DNA of 11,158 nt from Kiritimatiellia bacterium (GCA_904502135.1 CAJGDE010000066.1:1-11158), one strand, 5' to 3'. Positions 1 to 8,580 are shown, counted from the stretch's first letter. Translations and numbers: made by a program. The notes: generated by a model from the letters alone, not told the origin.

Positions 1-1500
1 CGGAAGATCGCCGTATGGAGAATCGTATGAAACGATCTTTGTCGGGAATGACGGATCATTCCCCCCGTTAGGATTAAATGTCACCGTCGAAGATTTCGCC
101 GTCCAAAACGCATAGAGAGTTACATTTTCACCTAAATCAAAATTCCTCGCGCTTGAGCCATCATCATTATAGTACTTTACACCTGCACCATTCTTCTCTG
201 TATAATAACCTGAAAAAGTATAGCCAAAGCGATACGGTAGACTAATTTTAGGTAAAGCTTCACCTGAATATGTCGTAACAGCAGATGTTCCGCCCGTTCC
301 GGCATCCCTATCTAACGTTACCGTATATCCATGCTTTTCCCAATAAGCATATAACACTTTTAACGCACCTGGTTCTGCTCCTGTAAATATTGAACCCGGC
401 ACAGAAATGCTCGCGCCATCTCCAATAGACCAATTACCGCTAGCACTTGTCGCCCAACCTTTAAAATCCCACCCATTTCTTACATATTTATTTATAGGCA
501 ATGTATTTTCAGTGCCGTATGTATAACTGTTAGTCGGCATTACCCCCGTAGCATCAGGACAGTTTGGATGAAATGCAAGGCGATAGGTTACTCTCTTAAA
601 TTTCGCAGTGTAGGTGGCATTTCCCGAAACAGTAACTTTTATGCTCTGTGTCTTTGCACCATTTGACCATGAATCAAAAAGCCAACCGGTACTTGGAGTT
701 GCTGTCAATATAACAACAGATGAATAATCATAACTGCCGCCTCCTGTAACCGAGCCGCCTCCTGTCGATGCCACATCTGCTGTTATCGTATATTTATTCA
801 CAGTCCATTGCGCAACTAATGTCATATCGTCTGTTGGCGTAACTTTAGCCTTGTCAGCATAAGTAGTAGAACCCACCTTCCAACCGGAAAATGTATAGCC
901 AGTCCTTGTAAATCCATTGGCCGCCAATGTGCCGGAATTCGTGATCGATTGGGTTGCCATCACACCCGACCCGCCATTAGGCGAAAAAGTTATATTATAT
1001 ATCCAGTTCGTTTGACAATATTGTCCAAACTGATCAGTACCGAAATAATCATCATCCCAACCGCCATTTATCGCATCTTGCCCTATGTTTGACGATGCTG
1101 AAATATGCCCATCATAATACGAAGTAACAGTACCAAAATCAGGATACAAATACCGAACTCTATTGTTTTCCTGTGATTTTCTGGAAAAAGTCTCCGGAAG
1201 AGGGAAATCGGTCTTTAATACAACATCTGAAAAGGCATAAAGCTTATGCTGCCCTGGTCTTGCCGGGATTTCTACATTATCAGGAATGGTTATATAATAG
1301 TTATTCCAAACCCCAGTTGAATCACTTTCCTTAGTATACGATAAACCGGCATTGTAGGGCGACCTTAATATTGCCGATTCTATTTTAGGACTCTTAGTAG
1401 GCGCTATGTATTCAATATAAAGAGGAGTTTTTGCGGCTAAGTCATTAACGCAAAAAATCAAGCCAACTACAGAAAAAAATCTCAATAACTTTTTTTTCAT
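1..1500 (-). CDS. Exported surface protein with InlB/Listeria-Bacteroides-type repeats (3' end outside window)
   Basis: The frame is open for 500 codons from ATG at 1500 down to base 1 with no stop, so the C-terminus is missing. A good Shine-Dalgarno (AAGAGGGA, 1514-1507) precedes the ATG. Residues 1-23 form a signal peptide (Lys-rich start, hydrophobic core, LAA before the predicted cut). Residues 24-165 are a unique N-terminal region I do not recognise. Then come repeats of the InlB B-repeat/List_Bact_rpt type, each with a GYTFSGW-like centre and a closing YAxW or AQW: about 169-233, a divergent glycine-rich copy at 234-301, 304-388, 390-467, and the start of another at 470. Such beta-grasp repeats are common in large secreted or surface proteins; adhesion is possible but not shown. 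ATA and TTA codons are visibly more frequent than in the genes upstream. The gene follows a terminator, so it is probably transcribed separately. Confidence 0.85.
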   Translation of the reverse strand, partial: MKKKLLRFFSVVGLIFCVNDLAAKTPLYIEYIAPTKSPKIESAILRSPYNAGLSYTKESDSTGVWNNYYITIPDNVEIPARPGQHKLYAFSDVVLKTDFPLPETFSRKSQENNRVRYLYPDFGTVTSYYDGHISASSNIGQDAINGGWDDDYFGTDQFGQYCQTNWIYNITFSPNGGSGVMATQSITNSGTLAANGFTRTGYTFSGWKVGSTTYADKAKVTPTDDMTLVAQWTVNKYTITADVASTGGGSVTGGGSYDYSSVVILTATPSTGWLFDSWSNGAKTQSIKVTVSGNATYTAKFKRVTYRLAFHPNCPDATGVMPTNSYTYGTENTLPINKYVRNGWDFKGWATSASGNWSIGDGASISVPGSIFTGAEPGALKVLYAYWEKHGYTVTLDRDAGTGGTSAVTTYSGEALPKISLPYRFGYTFSGYYTEKNGAGVKYYNDDGSSARNFDLGENVTLYAFWTAKSSTVTFNPNGGNDPSFPTKIVSYDSPYGDLP

Positions 1501-1546
1501 CGTAGATCCCTCTTGAATTTCATATCACTCACTTGGTTCTAACACA

Positions 1547-1577
1547 AAAAGCGGCGCATAAATTAAGCACCGCTTTT
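1547..1577 (-). terminator. Rho-independent terminator after the secretin gene
   Basis: On the minus strand an 8-bp perfect stem (AAAAGCGG pairing with CCGCTTTT), extended by a further GC pair pair across one C/A mismatch, encloses a loop of about nine AT-rich bases and is followed by TTTTTGTG. It lies 22 bases after the secretin stop codon and before the start of the next gene, so it most likely ends the pilus-like operon. The A-rich left flank means it may also work weakly on the other strand, but no gene there needs it. Confidence 0.8.
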
Positions 1578-1599
1578 AAAACTTATCTTAAGTCTTTAT

Positions 1600-4500
1600 T
1601 TATTGCGCCTTGGGAGCCGGTGTAACATCCGTAGGATTGACATCGGAATTGTCTGTGCGAAGTTCACGCCCCGAAGGAGTAATAAGACGACCTGTGACAA
1701 AGATAAGGAGATTTCGCTTGCTTGTCCATTCGGAGTGACTGCGGAAGAAACGCCCGATATAAGGAATGTCACCTAAGAAGGGAACCTTATCGTCCATAGC
1801 CTTACGAGCCTCTGTGATAAGACCGCCCATAACGACTGTTGATCCAGGCGTAATTGAAACCTTAGAATCAATTGAACGCACATGGAAGAACGGCTGCTCC
1901 ATCGGGGCATCATAATAAGTCATAGTATCGGAGCTGCTCTTTGAGAGATTCGCCAATGCTGAATTGGCAGCGTCAGATGCAGACATTGCCATAGCATTCC
2001 TGTCCGCATCCTTCAATGGTGCCTGAATAGCATCAAGAGCGGACGCCAAGCCTTCAAAAATACTGCCGATACCTTCAAAGCTTTCCAAAGAACTATTACC
2101 CGTAAACGGAATCTTCATGCCGTAGTTCTTCCAAGTAGGCTCGTCAACGACTTGAGGCTTAAGCTCAAGATCGATTGTTCCACCATTAGCCTCTGAATAA
2201 GTTGGCGTTACATCAAGAATTACGCCTACTTCTCTCATCGTAAAGTTCTGAGGCTCAACGATGGCGAGAACTGCTGAATTTGATCTACCCGAGCTGCTGC
2301 CGCCCGATGAAGACGAGCTTGACTGAAGCTGAACGTCGTAGTCCTGCGGGTAGATATATTCGGTTACGACCTTAATAACCGCGTTCTCGCCGGACTTCGT
2401 GACAACCTTAGGCGCGGACAAAAGATCTGTGTCGCTACGCTGAGCCAACATATGAAGAATCATAGAAAGATCAGCCGAACCGAGGAAGGCGTTCACGCGC
2501 ATGAACTGATCGTTATGAGAAGCAGACTGCCCTGAAACATGATTTCCTACCGTTGAAAGATAACGATTCCCATTAGCATAACCTGACGCACCCCCAAAGC
2601 CGTCTATACCAATCTTTCCTTGAGAAAGGGGATTACCATTCATATCAGTGCGACTCCAAATCTGCTCGCCTGTTCCATTTCTATTGACAGTCGTGATCGG
2701 AGGAAGTGTTGTACCGCCACTAGTCGTACCTCTTGAAATGCTCGTAGTCTCTGTCCAGCCCTCCGTATAACCACCTTTCTTAGTACCAAGAACCTTATCA
2801 AGCCCGTTGCCGAAATCAAGTGCGTAATTAGAATTGAGAATCCATTCAAAACCGAGGGAGTTCAAATCTTCCTGAGAAACTTCGACGAAACGCGTCTCGA
2901 TCTCAATAAGCTTAGGCTGGGAGCCCATCTCTTCAAGCACCTTTTCAAACTCGGCGAGATTCTCGCGCGTATTGCGAACGTAGAGCTTGCCCAAAGTCTT
3001 GATGTACATAATGGATGAGCCCTCAGGCCACTTAACACCCATCTGCTCGAAGAAGGCCTTCCAATCTTTCTCTTGGTTTTCTTCGCCTTCATTATCTTTC
3101 TGGCGCGCATTATTGCCGCCAAAGCCGGCAGAGCGCATTTCTTTCATATCGCTTGAAGCGCTCGTCATACGCTCCAAGAACGCATCAAGAACGTCATACT
3201 TGCGCGAAAGAAGTTCGGCGGTCGACATGTCTTTATGCATAACCATAACAACCGGGCCGCGAACGATAAACTTATAATCAACAGAATCACAAACGAGCTT
3301 CAGCGCTTCATAGAACGAAATGTCACTCGCTGTAATCGTCTGGATCGGCGGCAAGCCAGTTGACGAAGCATTGGCGTTATCATCGCCATCATTAGCAGCC
3401 GCGAAATCATCGCCAGTATCTTCGCTCTCCGCAGGCTGATTCTTGATAGCGCCCTGCGGCGTTTTCAAAACGAAGTTAAAGCCACGCTTTTCAATCGGAA
3501 TATCAGGGCGATCATAATCCTTTGATGCAGCGCGGAAGAAATCAATGGCATCAATAATCGTAGCGGGCGGCTTAAACGAAATCGTCGGCAAGCGCATCGC
3601 TTTCATGCGAGCTTCGATCATCTGCTCTTCTGTAAGCTCAACGCCTTCGCCAGCTTTCTTCTTAATGGTCTCAGCCTCTGTTTCGGCAAGTTGCGCCGCG
3701 TTTGGAGCATAAACAGGACGCCACGCGGCATCAACATCGGCTATCATGCCCTTTCTGCTCGTCTCGCGCTCCTGCTGCAAAACAATAGCTCTCTTTTCTT
3801 GGATTCTCTTGCGGATACGAATCGCTTCCTGATTATACGGATCATTCTTAAGCACAATCTCGCACTCCTCTAAAGCCTTTTCGTACTCGTTCTGTGACAT
3901 AAAGTGAGTACTGCGGCGAAGACGCTTTCTGATGCTGTCGTGCTTTTTCTTATAATCAGCTTCGCTCTTGCGATGCATCGTGTGCTTAGAATCAGCAACC
4001 TCAACGACCTTTTCACCTTCATTCATCCAACGCTCAAGAGTGCGGCGTGCTTTAGGATGGCGCATATCAAGCGCTTTTTGCATATATTCTTTAGCCTTCT
4101 CGCGGCGACCGAGATCTTCTTCTTGAAGAGCCGCCCTATAAAGACCTTCTGCAATACCCTGATCGCATTCTTTGCGCAAATTCTTCGTTGATGCACTGTC
4201 ATTAAGCAATTTTTGCGCTAAGCCATAGTACCTCACCGCTTCGGTATATTCCTCGCTCTCCATGCACTTGCGGGCCTGAAGAATCTCACGGCTTGCCTGA
4301 GCGTCGCGGGCCTTACGGCGAAGCTGTTCGGTAGCTACAATGTTTACGAGTATCTCATCATCTGGGCTTACCGGCTTTTTAGGCTCTTCCAACGCGGCTA
4401 AAGCGCCCTTATTCTCTTCTTCCTTTTCGGTCGCCTCTTCCGCCTTCTGCTCATTCTCAGTAGTGGCTACTTCCTCAGCCTTCTCTTCTTGAGCAGTATT

Positions 4501-4773
4501 CTCGGCAGTGGCCGCAGGCTCCTCCTCTTTAGCAGCTTCTTTCACCTCTACAGGCTCAACGCTCTTCTCTTCTTGAGCCTCGACCTTAGGAATCTTGGCA
4601 GCATCAGCAGATGCAACCGGAGCTTCTGCAGCCTTTGTTTCTGCCTTCGGTGTATCTTTGCCTTCAAGATCTTGAAGCAACTTGTCAAGATCATCCTGGG
4701 CTATCGCTAAATTTCCCAATGCAGCAACGACAACGGTCGCCCCAAGGACGACGAGGTTCTTGATGTTTGTCAT
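1600..4773 (-). CDS. Secretin (type II/IV pilus outer-membrane channel), Amuc_1098-like
   Basis: This is a predicted outer-membrane multimeric channel for pilus extrusion or protein secretion. With the start at 4773 the protein has 1057 residues: a signal peptide (1-25, ending AIAQ); an acidic Glu/Ala/Lys-rich linker (about 28-140); a TPR-like helical region with basic coiled-coil stretches (about 145-350); an STN/N0-like domain (about 395-515); an N1-type ring domain (about 585-617); and the secretin domain (about 620-1035). The secretin signature is clear: LLSAPKVVTKSGENA, IDLELKPQVV, then VPFLGDIPYIGRFFR followed by KRNLLIFVTGRLI. A Ser/Gly-rich stretch at 818-833 falls where gate loops usually lie, and the barrel carries an insertion of about 60 residues (about 890-960). 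A TTG at 4833 and ATGs at 4806 and 4794 are in frame, but only 4773 has a well-spaced Shine-Dalgarno and gives a clean signal peptide. It is larger than most PilQ or GspD proteins. Last gene before the terminator. Confidence 0.93.
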   Translation of the reverse strand: MTNIKNLVVLGATVVVAALGNLAIAQDDLDKLLQDLEGKDTPKAETKAAEAPVASADAAKIPKVEAQEEKSVEPVEVKEAAKEEEPAATAENTAQEEKAEEVATTENEQKAEEATEKEEENKGALAALEEPKKPVSPDDEILVNIVATEQLRRKARDAQASREILQARKCMESEEYTEAVRYYGLAQKLLNDSASTKNLRKECDQGIAEGLYRAALQEEDLGRREKAKEYMQKALDMRHPKARRTLERWMNEGEKVVEVADSKHTMHRKSEADYKKKHDSIRKRLRRSTHFMSQNEYEKALEECEIVLKNDPYNQEAIRIRKRIQEKRAIVLQQERETSRKGMIADVDAAWRPVYAPNAAQLAETEAETIKKKAGEGVELTEEQMIEARMKAMRLPTISFKPPATIIDAIDFFRAASKDYDRPDIPIEKRGFNFVLKTPQGAIKNQPAESEDTGDDFAAANDGDDNANASSTGLPPIQTITASDISFYEALKLVCDSVDYKFIVRGPVVMVMHKDMSTAELLSRKYDVLDAFLERMTSASSDMKEMRSAGFGGNNARQKDNEGEENQEKDWKAFFEQMGVKWPEGSSIMYIKTLGKLYVRNTRENLAEFEKVLEEMGSQPKLIEIETRFVEVSQEDLNSLGFEWILNSNYALDFGNGLDKVLGTKKGGYTEGWTETTSISRGTTSGGTTLPPITTVNRNGTGEQIWSRTDMNGNPLSQGKIGIDGFGGASGYANGNRYLSTVGNHVSGQSASHNDQFMRVNAFLGSADLSMILHMLAQRSDTDLLSAPKVVTKSGENAVIKVVTEYIYPQDYDVQLQSSSSSSGGSSSGRSNSAVLAIVEPQNFTMREVGVILDVTPTYSEANGGTIDLELKPQVVDEPTWKNYGMKIPFTGNSSLESFEGIGSIFEGLASALDAIQAPLKDADRNAMAMSASDAANSALANLSKSSSDTMTYYDAPMEQPFFHVRSIDSKVSITPGSTVVMGGLITEARKAMDDKVPFLGDIPYIGRFFRSHSEWTSKRNLLIFVTGRLITPSGRELRTDNSDVNPTDVTPAPKAQ

Positions 4774-4778
4774 ATTGA

Positions 4779-4785
4779 CCCTTCT
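4779..4785 (-). promoter_or_regulatory. Ribosome binding site that selects the secretin start
   Basis: AGAAGGG lies five bases upstream of the ATG at 4773. The in-frame ATG at 4806 has only a GAGGA about 14 bases away, and the ATG at 4794 has none. The site overlaps codons that would be translated if an upstream start were used, so the choice is strong but not absolute. Confidence 0.55.
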
Positions 4786-4810
4786 AATACTCATTTTCGT
4801 AGACATTATA

Positions 4811-5959
4811 CTATTTATTTCCTCTTTGTTCAAGAGTGCGAAGTTTAGACTTCTTGCCGGAGAGAATGTTCTCTAAATCAATCTCGGCGCCCTTATCAAG
4901 AGGCTTGATGGATAAGACCTTCCAAGTCTCCTTGGCAAGCGGTATCTCATCTCCCGGAACTACAGTAAATTCACGAACTTTTGCTCCGCGCTGATACTTG
5001 ACAACAGCCTGCACATCTACCGCTACCGGTCTTGGAGTCTTAGCTGTGTCAATGACGAGCTTAACGATCTTTCCGTCGCTTTTACGCTTCACATAAGCTT
5101 CAGAAACATCTACCGCACGCGTCAAACCCTCTCCGCCCTTGATTGTGCGGCGAACCTCTTTTTGGACATACTTCTCGACAATATATCCCGTATCTGGAAT
5201 TTCTTCACCTATGCGGGCTGTAAGAGTAAGACCCTTGCGGCCATAATCGTCTTTTTTCTTAGGGTCGAAAAATTCGCATCTCCAACCGCCGGGTATCTTA
5301 TTAGCTTTTCTAAAAGCGAAAGGCAGATAAGTCTCCTTCAAAGGAAGAGCAACTTTAAGCGAGTCGATGTAAGACGGGTGGCTTGAGCCGTCTCTGATGT
5401 CGGTTCCGGCGATGAATTCCTCCTTATTCGAAAAATCATCATTATCCATATCGCCGTCGGCGTCAGATGGATCTAACGGATTAAGACCGACGCTCTTTTC
5501 CCACTTGTCGGGCAATCCGTCGCCGTCGCCATCAAGAACAATCTTCTTGGCAAGCCCCTGATCTTCACCGCAGTAAAGACATTTTGGAGAAATCTCTTCT
5601 CCGTTCTCGTCTTTTTTGATCTCGATATAAATGGCCTTTTTGCACTTTTTGCAGAGAATGCGTTTTTCGCTTGCAAGAAAGTTCTGCTTTGAATCGTTTA
5701 TTTCAGAAAGCACAACCGGCTTCTTCGCCATGCTCTTGGCCAAAACATACTGCGTCATCTCTGCAGGTTTAACTCCGTTCTGACTCGGCATCAGCGATTT
5801 TAGACGAGTTATTTCAGCAGATCTTTCTTCGTCCGGATCTTTGCCGGATACATTAATAAAATAAACGATAGAAAATACGAGTACGGCAACGCCGACACCG
5901 GCGGCGAGCCAATCGTAATGCGATACAAAGAAATTTTTCTTGTTAGATCCGGAAATCAT
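4811..5959 (-). CDS. Single-pass envelope protein with zinc-ribbon-like and calcium-binding motifs, Amuc_1099-like
   Basis: A protein of 382 residues without a cleavable signal. Residues 1-18 are short and polar, 19-36 form one membrane helix, and the rest probably faces the periplasm. A four-cysteine zinc-ribbon-like motif follows (CKKC at 103-106 and CLYC at 127-130), then acidic loops of the thrombospondin type-3/EF-hand kind (DGDGDGLPD at 143-151 and DADGDMDNDD at 166-175), which normally bind calcium. The rest (about 205-382) is predicted beta-rich. Its end, around PGDEI to SGKKSKL (335-373), loosely recalls the small beta domains of PilP/GspC that dock on the secretin; this is speculative. 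The ATG at 5959 overlaps the previous stop by ATGA and has a GGGAG ribosome site seven bases upstream. By position between the PilO-like gene and the secretin gene it corresponds to Amuc_1099 of Akkermansia. Its biochemical role is unknown. Confidence 0.85.
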   Translation of the reverse strand: MISGSNKKNFFVSHYDWLAAGVGVAVLVFSIVYFINVSGKDPDEERSAEITRLKSLMPSQNGVKPAEMTQYVLAKSMAKKPVVLSEINDSKQNFLASEKRILCKKCKKAIYIEIKKDENGEEISPKCLYCGEDQGLAKKIVLDGDGDGLPDKWEKSVGLNPLDPSDADGDMDNDDFSNKEEFIAGTDIRDGSSHPSYIDSLKVALPLKETYLPFAFRKANKIPGGWRCEFFDPKKKDDYGRKGLTLTARIGEEIPDTGYIVEKYVQKEVRRTIKGGEGLTRAVDVSEAYVKRKSDGKIVKLVIDTAKTPRPVAVDVQAVVKYQRGAKVREFTVVPGDEIPLAKETWKVLSIKPLDKGAEIDLENILSGKKSKLRTLEQRGNK

Positions 5960-6972
5960 TTCATATCTCCCTTCTCCTGAACACCGCCCTCAGACTTTTC
6001 TTCTGTACTTTCAAGCGTTCTGAAATCGTATATCTTAACGGCCATTGACACTACCAACGGTTCATCCGCCTGCGGGTCAGTGACGACTCCGTTTTTAACA
6101 TTCTTATTTTCATCTGGTTGTACGCTCTGCTGCTGTGAAGAAGAGCGGCGACGGCGCGAAGTGCGACGCGATGTGGCTTCTTTATCCTCTTCCGCACCGA
6201 GAGCTTCCACAATAGAATCCTTCTTTCTGCTTAAAGAGATATCGCCGACGACGGAAAAACGCTCGCTCACCGCAAACGTATTCAATATCTTTACGAAAGC
6301 CGAAGGCTTCGCTTCGAATGTCACGAGCCATTCATTGACCTTAGGAAGCTTCTTCTCGTCAACATCCTGTTTCTTGGCCTTGGCACGACGCTTGTTGCGC
6401 TTTTTATTCCCAGCATCTTCATTTTCCTTCGGCGCCTCGGACACTTTGTACTGGATGTCCAATATCTCGGAGACTTGGGCTGAAGCGAGAGTTTCTACAA
6501 CAAACACAATATCATCCCACTGTCTCTGCAGATTCAGCAATGAAGACTCCAAAGGCATACTGCCCGAAAACACATACTCCTTGAAAGGCCCGAACGCAAA
6601 ATCCTTCTTCATGATTTTACCTTCTGCGCTCCCGGGAAGATTCTGAAGTCTTTTAGCCTCATCTACTATGTAATTCTTAAAGGCCGAGGCGGATGTCTTT
6701 TCATACACACGGTCGCCCGCGGAAACGAAACGGAAAACATCCTCTTTCCACTCAACAATTTTCGTGACGTTGGAACCTATCGCGAGAATGCTGCCATTGC
6801 CGGGATAAACCTTGGCGCGCGAAAGACTCTCGACGGCGTTAAGAGCCGATGAGAGCTCTTCCTGCAGCTCGCTTTTCTGCTGGAAGGCCGTCCACAGGAG
6901 ATACGACATCACCAGCACGCCCAGAAGCGCAACGCCTCCCGTAGCCGATAAAATTATTTTAGTCTTATTCAT
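5956..6972 (-). CDS. PilO-like single-pass protein, Amuc_1100-like
   Basis: A protein of 338 residues with a short basic N-terminus, one membrane helix (about 6-27), a short coiled coil (28-52), then a periplasmic part. Two segments look like the alpha/beta domains of PilO/GspM-type proteins: about 94-178 and about 211-253 joined to 303-318. They are split by highly charged, probably disordered inserts: a Lys/Arg run at 189-201 and an Arg/Ser run at 269-279. This layout (helix, coiled coil, two small alpha/beta domains, low-complexity loop before the last strand) matches Amuc_1100 of Akkermansia, and the gene lies in the same place. The call rests on architecture and gene order, not on alignment. 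The ATG at 6972 overlaps the upstream stop as ATGA, which implies translational coupling; a GGAGG lies 10 bases upstream. It probably pairs with the PilN segment encoded by the gene before it. Confidence 0.8.
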   Translation of the reverse strand: MNKTKIILSATGGVALLGVLVMSYLLWTAFQQKSELQEELSSALNAVESLSRAKVYPGNGSILAIGSNVTKIVEWKEDVFRFVSAGDRVYEKTSASAFKNYIVDEAKRLQNLPGSAEGKIMKKDFAFGPFKEYVFSGSMPLESSLLNLQRQWDDIVFVVETLASAQVSEILDIQYKVSEAPKENEDAGNKKRNKRRAKAKKQDVDEKKLPKVNEWLVTFEAKPSAFVKILNTFAVSERFSVVGDISLSRKKDSIVEALGAEEDKEATSRRTSRRRRSSSQQQSVQPDENKNVKNGVVTDPQADEPLVVSMAVKIYDFRTLESTEEKSEGGVQEKGDMK

Positions 6973-8579
6973 TTAAATTTAACCTCCACAGTAAATTGTT
7001 CAATCTGATCGCCCCTATCAATCTTCGTATCGTGAGATATCGTCCTTACCTTGGTCGCGTCAACCTCACGACTACTTTTAAGAGCGTCCTCGACGCGCTC
7101 ATTCGTCGTCTTGCCGGCAACGGGCTTAATGCGATCCTTCCAGGCACGAACCGTCATTCTTCCGTTTTCCCACTTTTCTATCCACGCGCCTTCAACCTTT
7201 GAGACGGCAGATTGCAAGACGCGCATTCTCTGAACTGCCGCCGCGCGGCTCGTGACGATAGCGCGCAGTTTCTGAGCCTCCTCGCTCTCGCTTTCAAACT
7301 GCTGCTCATTCGCCTTAACCTTCTTTTCAAGATTTTCAAGTCTGTTTTTCTCCGCCTGAACTACATCATAACGCGACTGAAGAACTTCAATCTCGCGATT
7401 GACACCAAGCCACACAACCGCAAGCGCGGCCACAAGAGCAACGCCGCCGGCGGCTACGAACGGAATTTTCGCTTTTTCCGCTCTCGCGTCAACGATTGAC
7501 GGCGGAAGAAGATTTATGGCAAAGCGCGCCGAATCTGTCATATTGAGCGCAACGCCGACCGTGGAAGCCAAGAGAGCGGCGTCGACGCCGATAGCCTCTT
7601 CATCTATGCGGCGTGAAAGCCGCACTTTCTCGAAGGGGTTGAGAAATTCGACCTCCAAAGACAACGACTCCGCAAAGAACGTATCGATCTCGGGCAAAAG
7701 AGCCGAGCCGCCGGTCAAATACAATTTAACTGGCTGTGCGCCGTTCTGCTGTGAACGGTAAAAATTGATCGAACGCGAAATTTCCGCATTAAGTCTCGTC
7801 ATTACGGCGCGGCAGACCTTAGCGACCCTGTCGACAGTTTGATCTTCATCTTCTGTCACGCCGCCGACGGAAACATAAGCGCTCTCCTGCTTGAACGCTT
7901 CAGCCTCATCAAGAGTGCAGCCAAGAGCCTGGGCTATTTCTTTCGTGATCGTTGAACCGGCAACAGGAATAGAGCGGCTATACAGTTTATCGCCCTCGAC
8001 TATAACAAGCGATGTAATCTTCGAGCCGATATCAAGAGCGATGACGCACTCGTCGGGATTTTCAGAATTAAATTTGATCGCATTGACAAGAGCTATGGGC
8101 GCGGCGTCGACCTTCTCCGGCTCGAAGCCCGCACCCGCGACGGCAGATGTAATCTCTTCGATCTGCTCAACCTTGGCGGCGACAATCATAACCGATTTAT
8201 CGCCCGTCTCCGTATCGCCGAGAATTTGACTGTCGCACACCATCTCATCGGCCGGGAAGGGGAAGCTCTGTTCGATCTCATAACGAACCATCTGATCGAA
8301 CTTATCGCTGCCGCCGGCGCTTGGAATCGAGGCGATCTTCGGAAAGACCATCTGACCGGATACTGAAATGCCGACCTTGCCGGGCTTTATACCCTTCTCG
8401 CGAACAATCTCTAAGATAGCAGGCGTCAGAATGGTGGCGACCGAACCCGAATCAAGGGGAGCGCCGAGTTTAGCTACGCCGTAATTGACAAGAGTCAGCG
8501 CCCCCTTGCTCCCCGCCTCGTATTCGGCAAGGGCAACTGTCGACGCGCCAATATTAAGACTTAAAAATCGTGTTGCCAT
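6969..8579 (-). CDS. PilM-PilN fusion: actin-like pilus assembly protein with membrane anchor, Amuc_1101-like
   Basis: A protein of 536 residues with two parts. Residues 1-350 are a PilM/FtsA-like actin-fold ATPase: LSLNIGAST (phosphate-1 loop, with Asn where many PilM proteins have Asp), VIALDIGSKITSLVI (178-193, phosphate-2), LYLTGGSALLPEI (286-298, adenosine motif) and the closing FLNPFEKV segment. Residues 355-360 read INLLPP, the motif with which free-standing PilN docks on PilM. A membrane helix (about 373-393), a coiled coil (about 395-440) and a C-terminal alpha/beta domain (about 460-536) complete a PilN layout. The whole resembles type II GspL in plan. In known systems PilM-PilN links the cytoplasmic motor to the periplasmic PilO/PilP/secretin chain. 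The ATG at 8579 is the natural start, yet it has no adjacent Shine-Dalgarno because an 8-bp repeat array abuts it. The stop overlaps the next start (ATGA). Confidence 0.9.
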   Translation of the reverse strand: MATRFLSLNIGASTVALAEYEAGSKGALTLVNYGVAKLGAPLDSGSVATILTPAILEIVREKGIKPGKVGISVSGQMVFPKIASIPSAGGSDKFDQMVRYEIEQSFPFPADEMVCDSQILGDTETGDKSVMIVAAKVEQIEEITSAVAGAGFEPEKVDAAPIALVNAIKFNSENPDECVIALDIGSKITSLVIVEGDKLYSRSIPVAGSTITKEIAQALGCTLDEAEAFKQESAYVSVGGVTEDEDQTVDRVAKVCRAVMTRLNAEISRSINFYRSQQNGAQPVKLYLTGGSALLPEIDTFFAESLSLEVEFLNPFEKVRLSRRIDEEAIGVDAALLASTVGVALNMTDSARFAINLLPPSIVDARAEKAKIPFVAAGGVALVAALAVVWLGVNREIEVLQSRYDVVQAEKNRLENLEKKVKANEQQFESESEEAQKLRAIVTSRAAAVQRMRVLQSAVSKVEGAWIEKWENGRMTVRAWKDRIKPVAGKTTNERVEDALKSSREVDATKVRTISHDTKIDRGDQIEQFTVEVKFK

Positions 8580-8580
8580 A

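Noticed and set aside
1520..1550. Sigma-70 promoter for the surface-repeat gene (TTGTGT, 17-base gap, TATGAA on minus)
   Set aside because: Both boxes match the consensus poorly, one overlaps the terminator tail, and the resulting leader would be very short; the evidence is too weak to list as a feature.
4774..4833. Upstream starts for the secretin (TTG at 4833, ATG at 4806 and 4794)
   Set aside because: The TTG would overlap the preceding gene by 23 bases, none of the three has a well-spaced ribosome site, and the added residues would push a good signal peptide away from the N-terminus.
6080..6646. Long plus-strand ORF of 188 codons
   Set aside because: It lies wholly antisense to the well-supported PilO-like gene, has a biased composition that mirrors it, and shows no domain or ribosome site.
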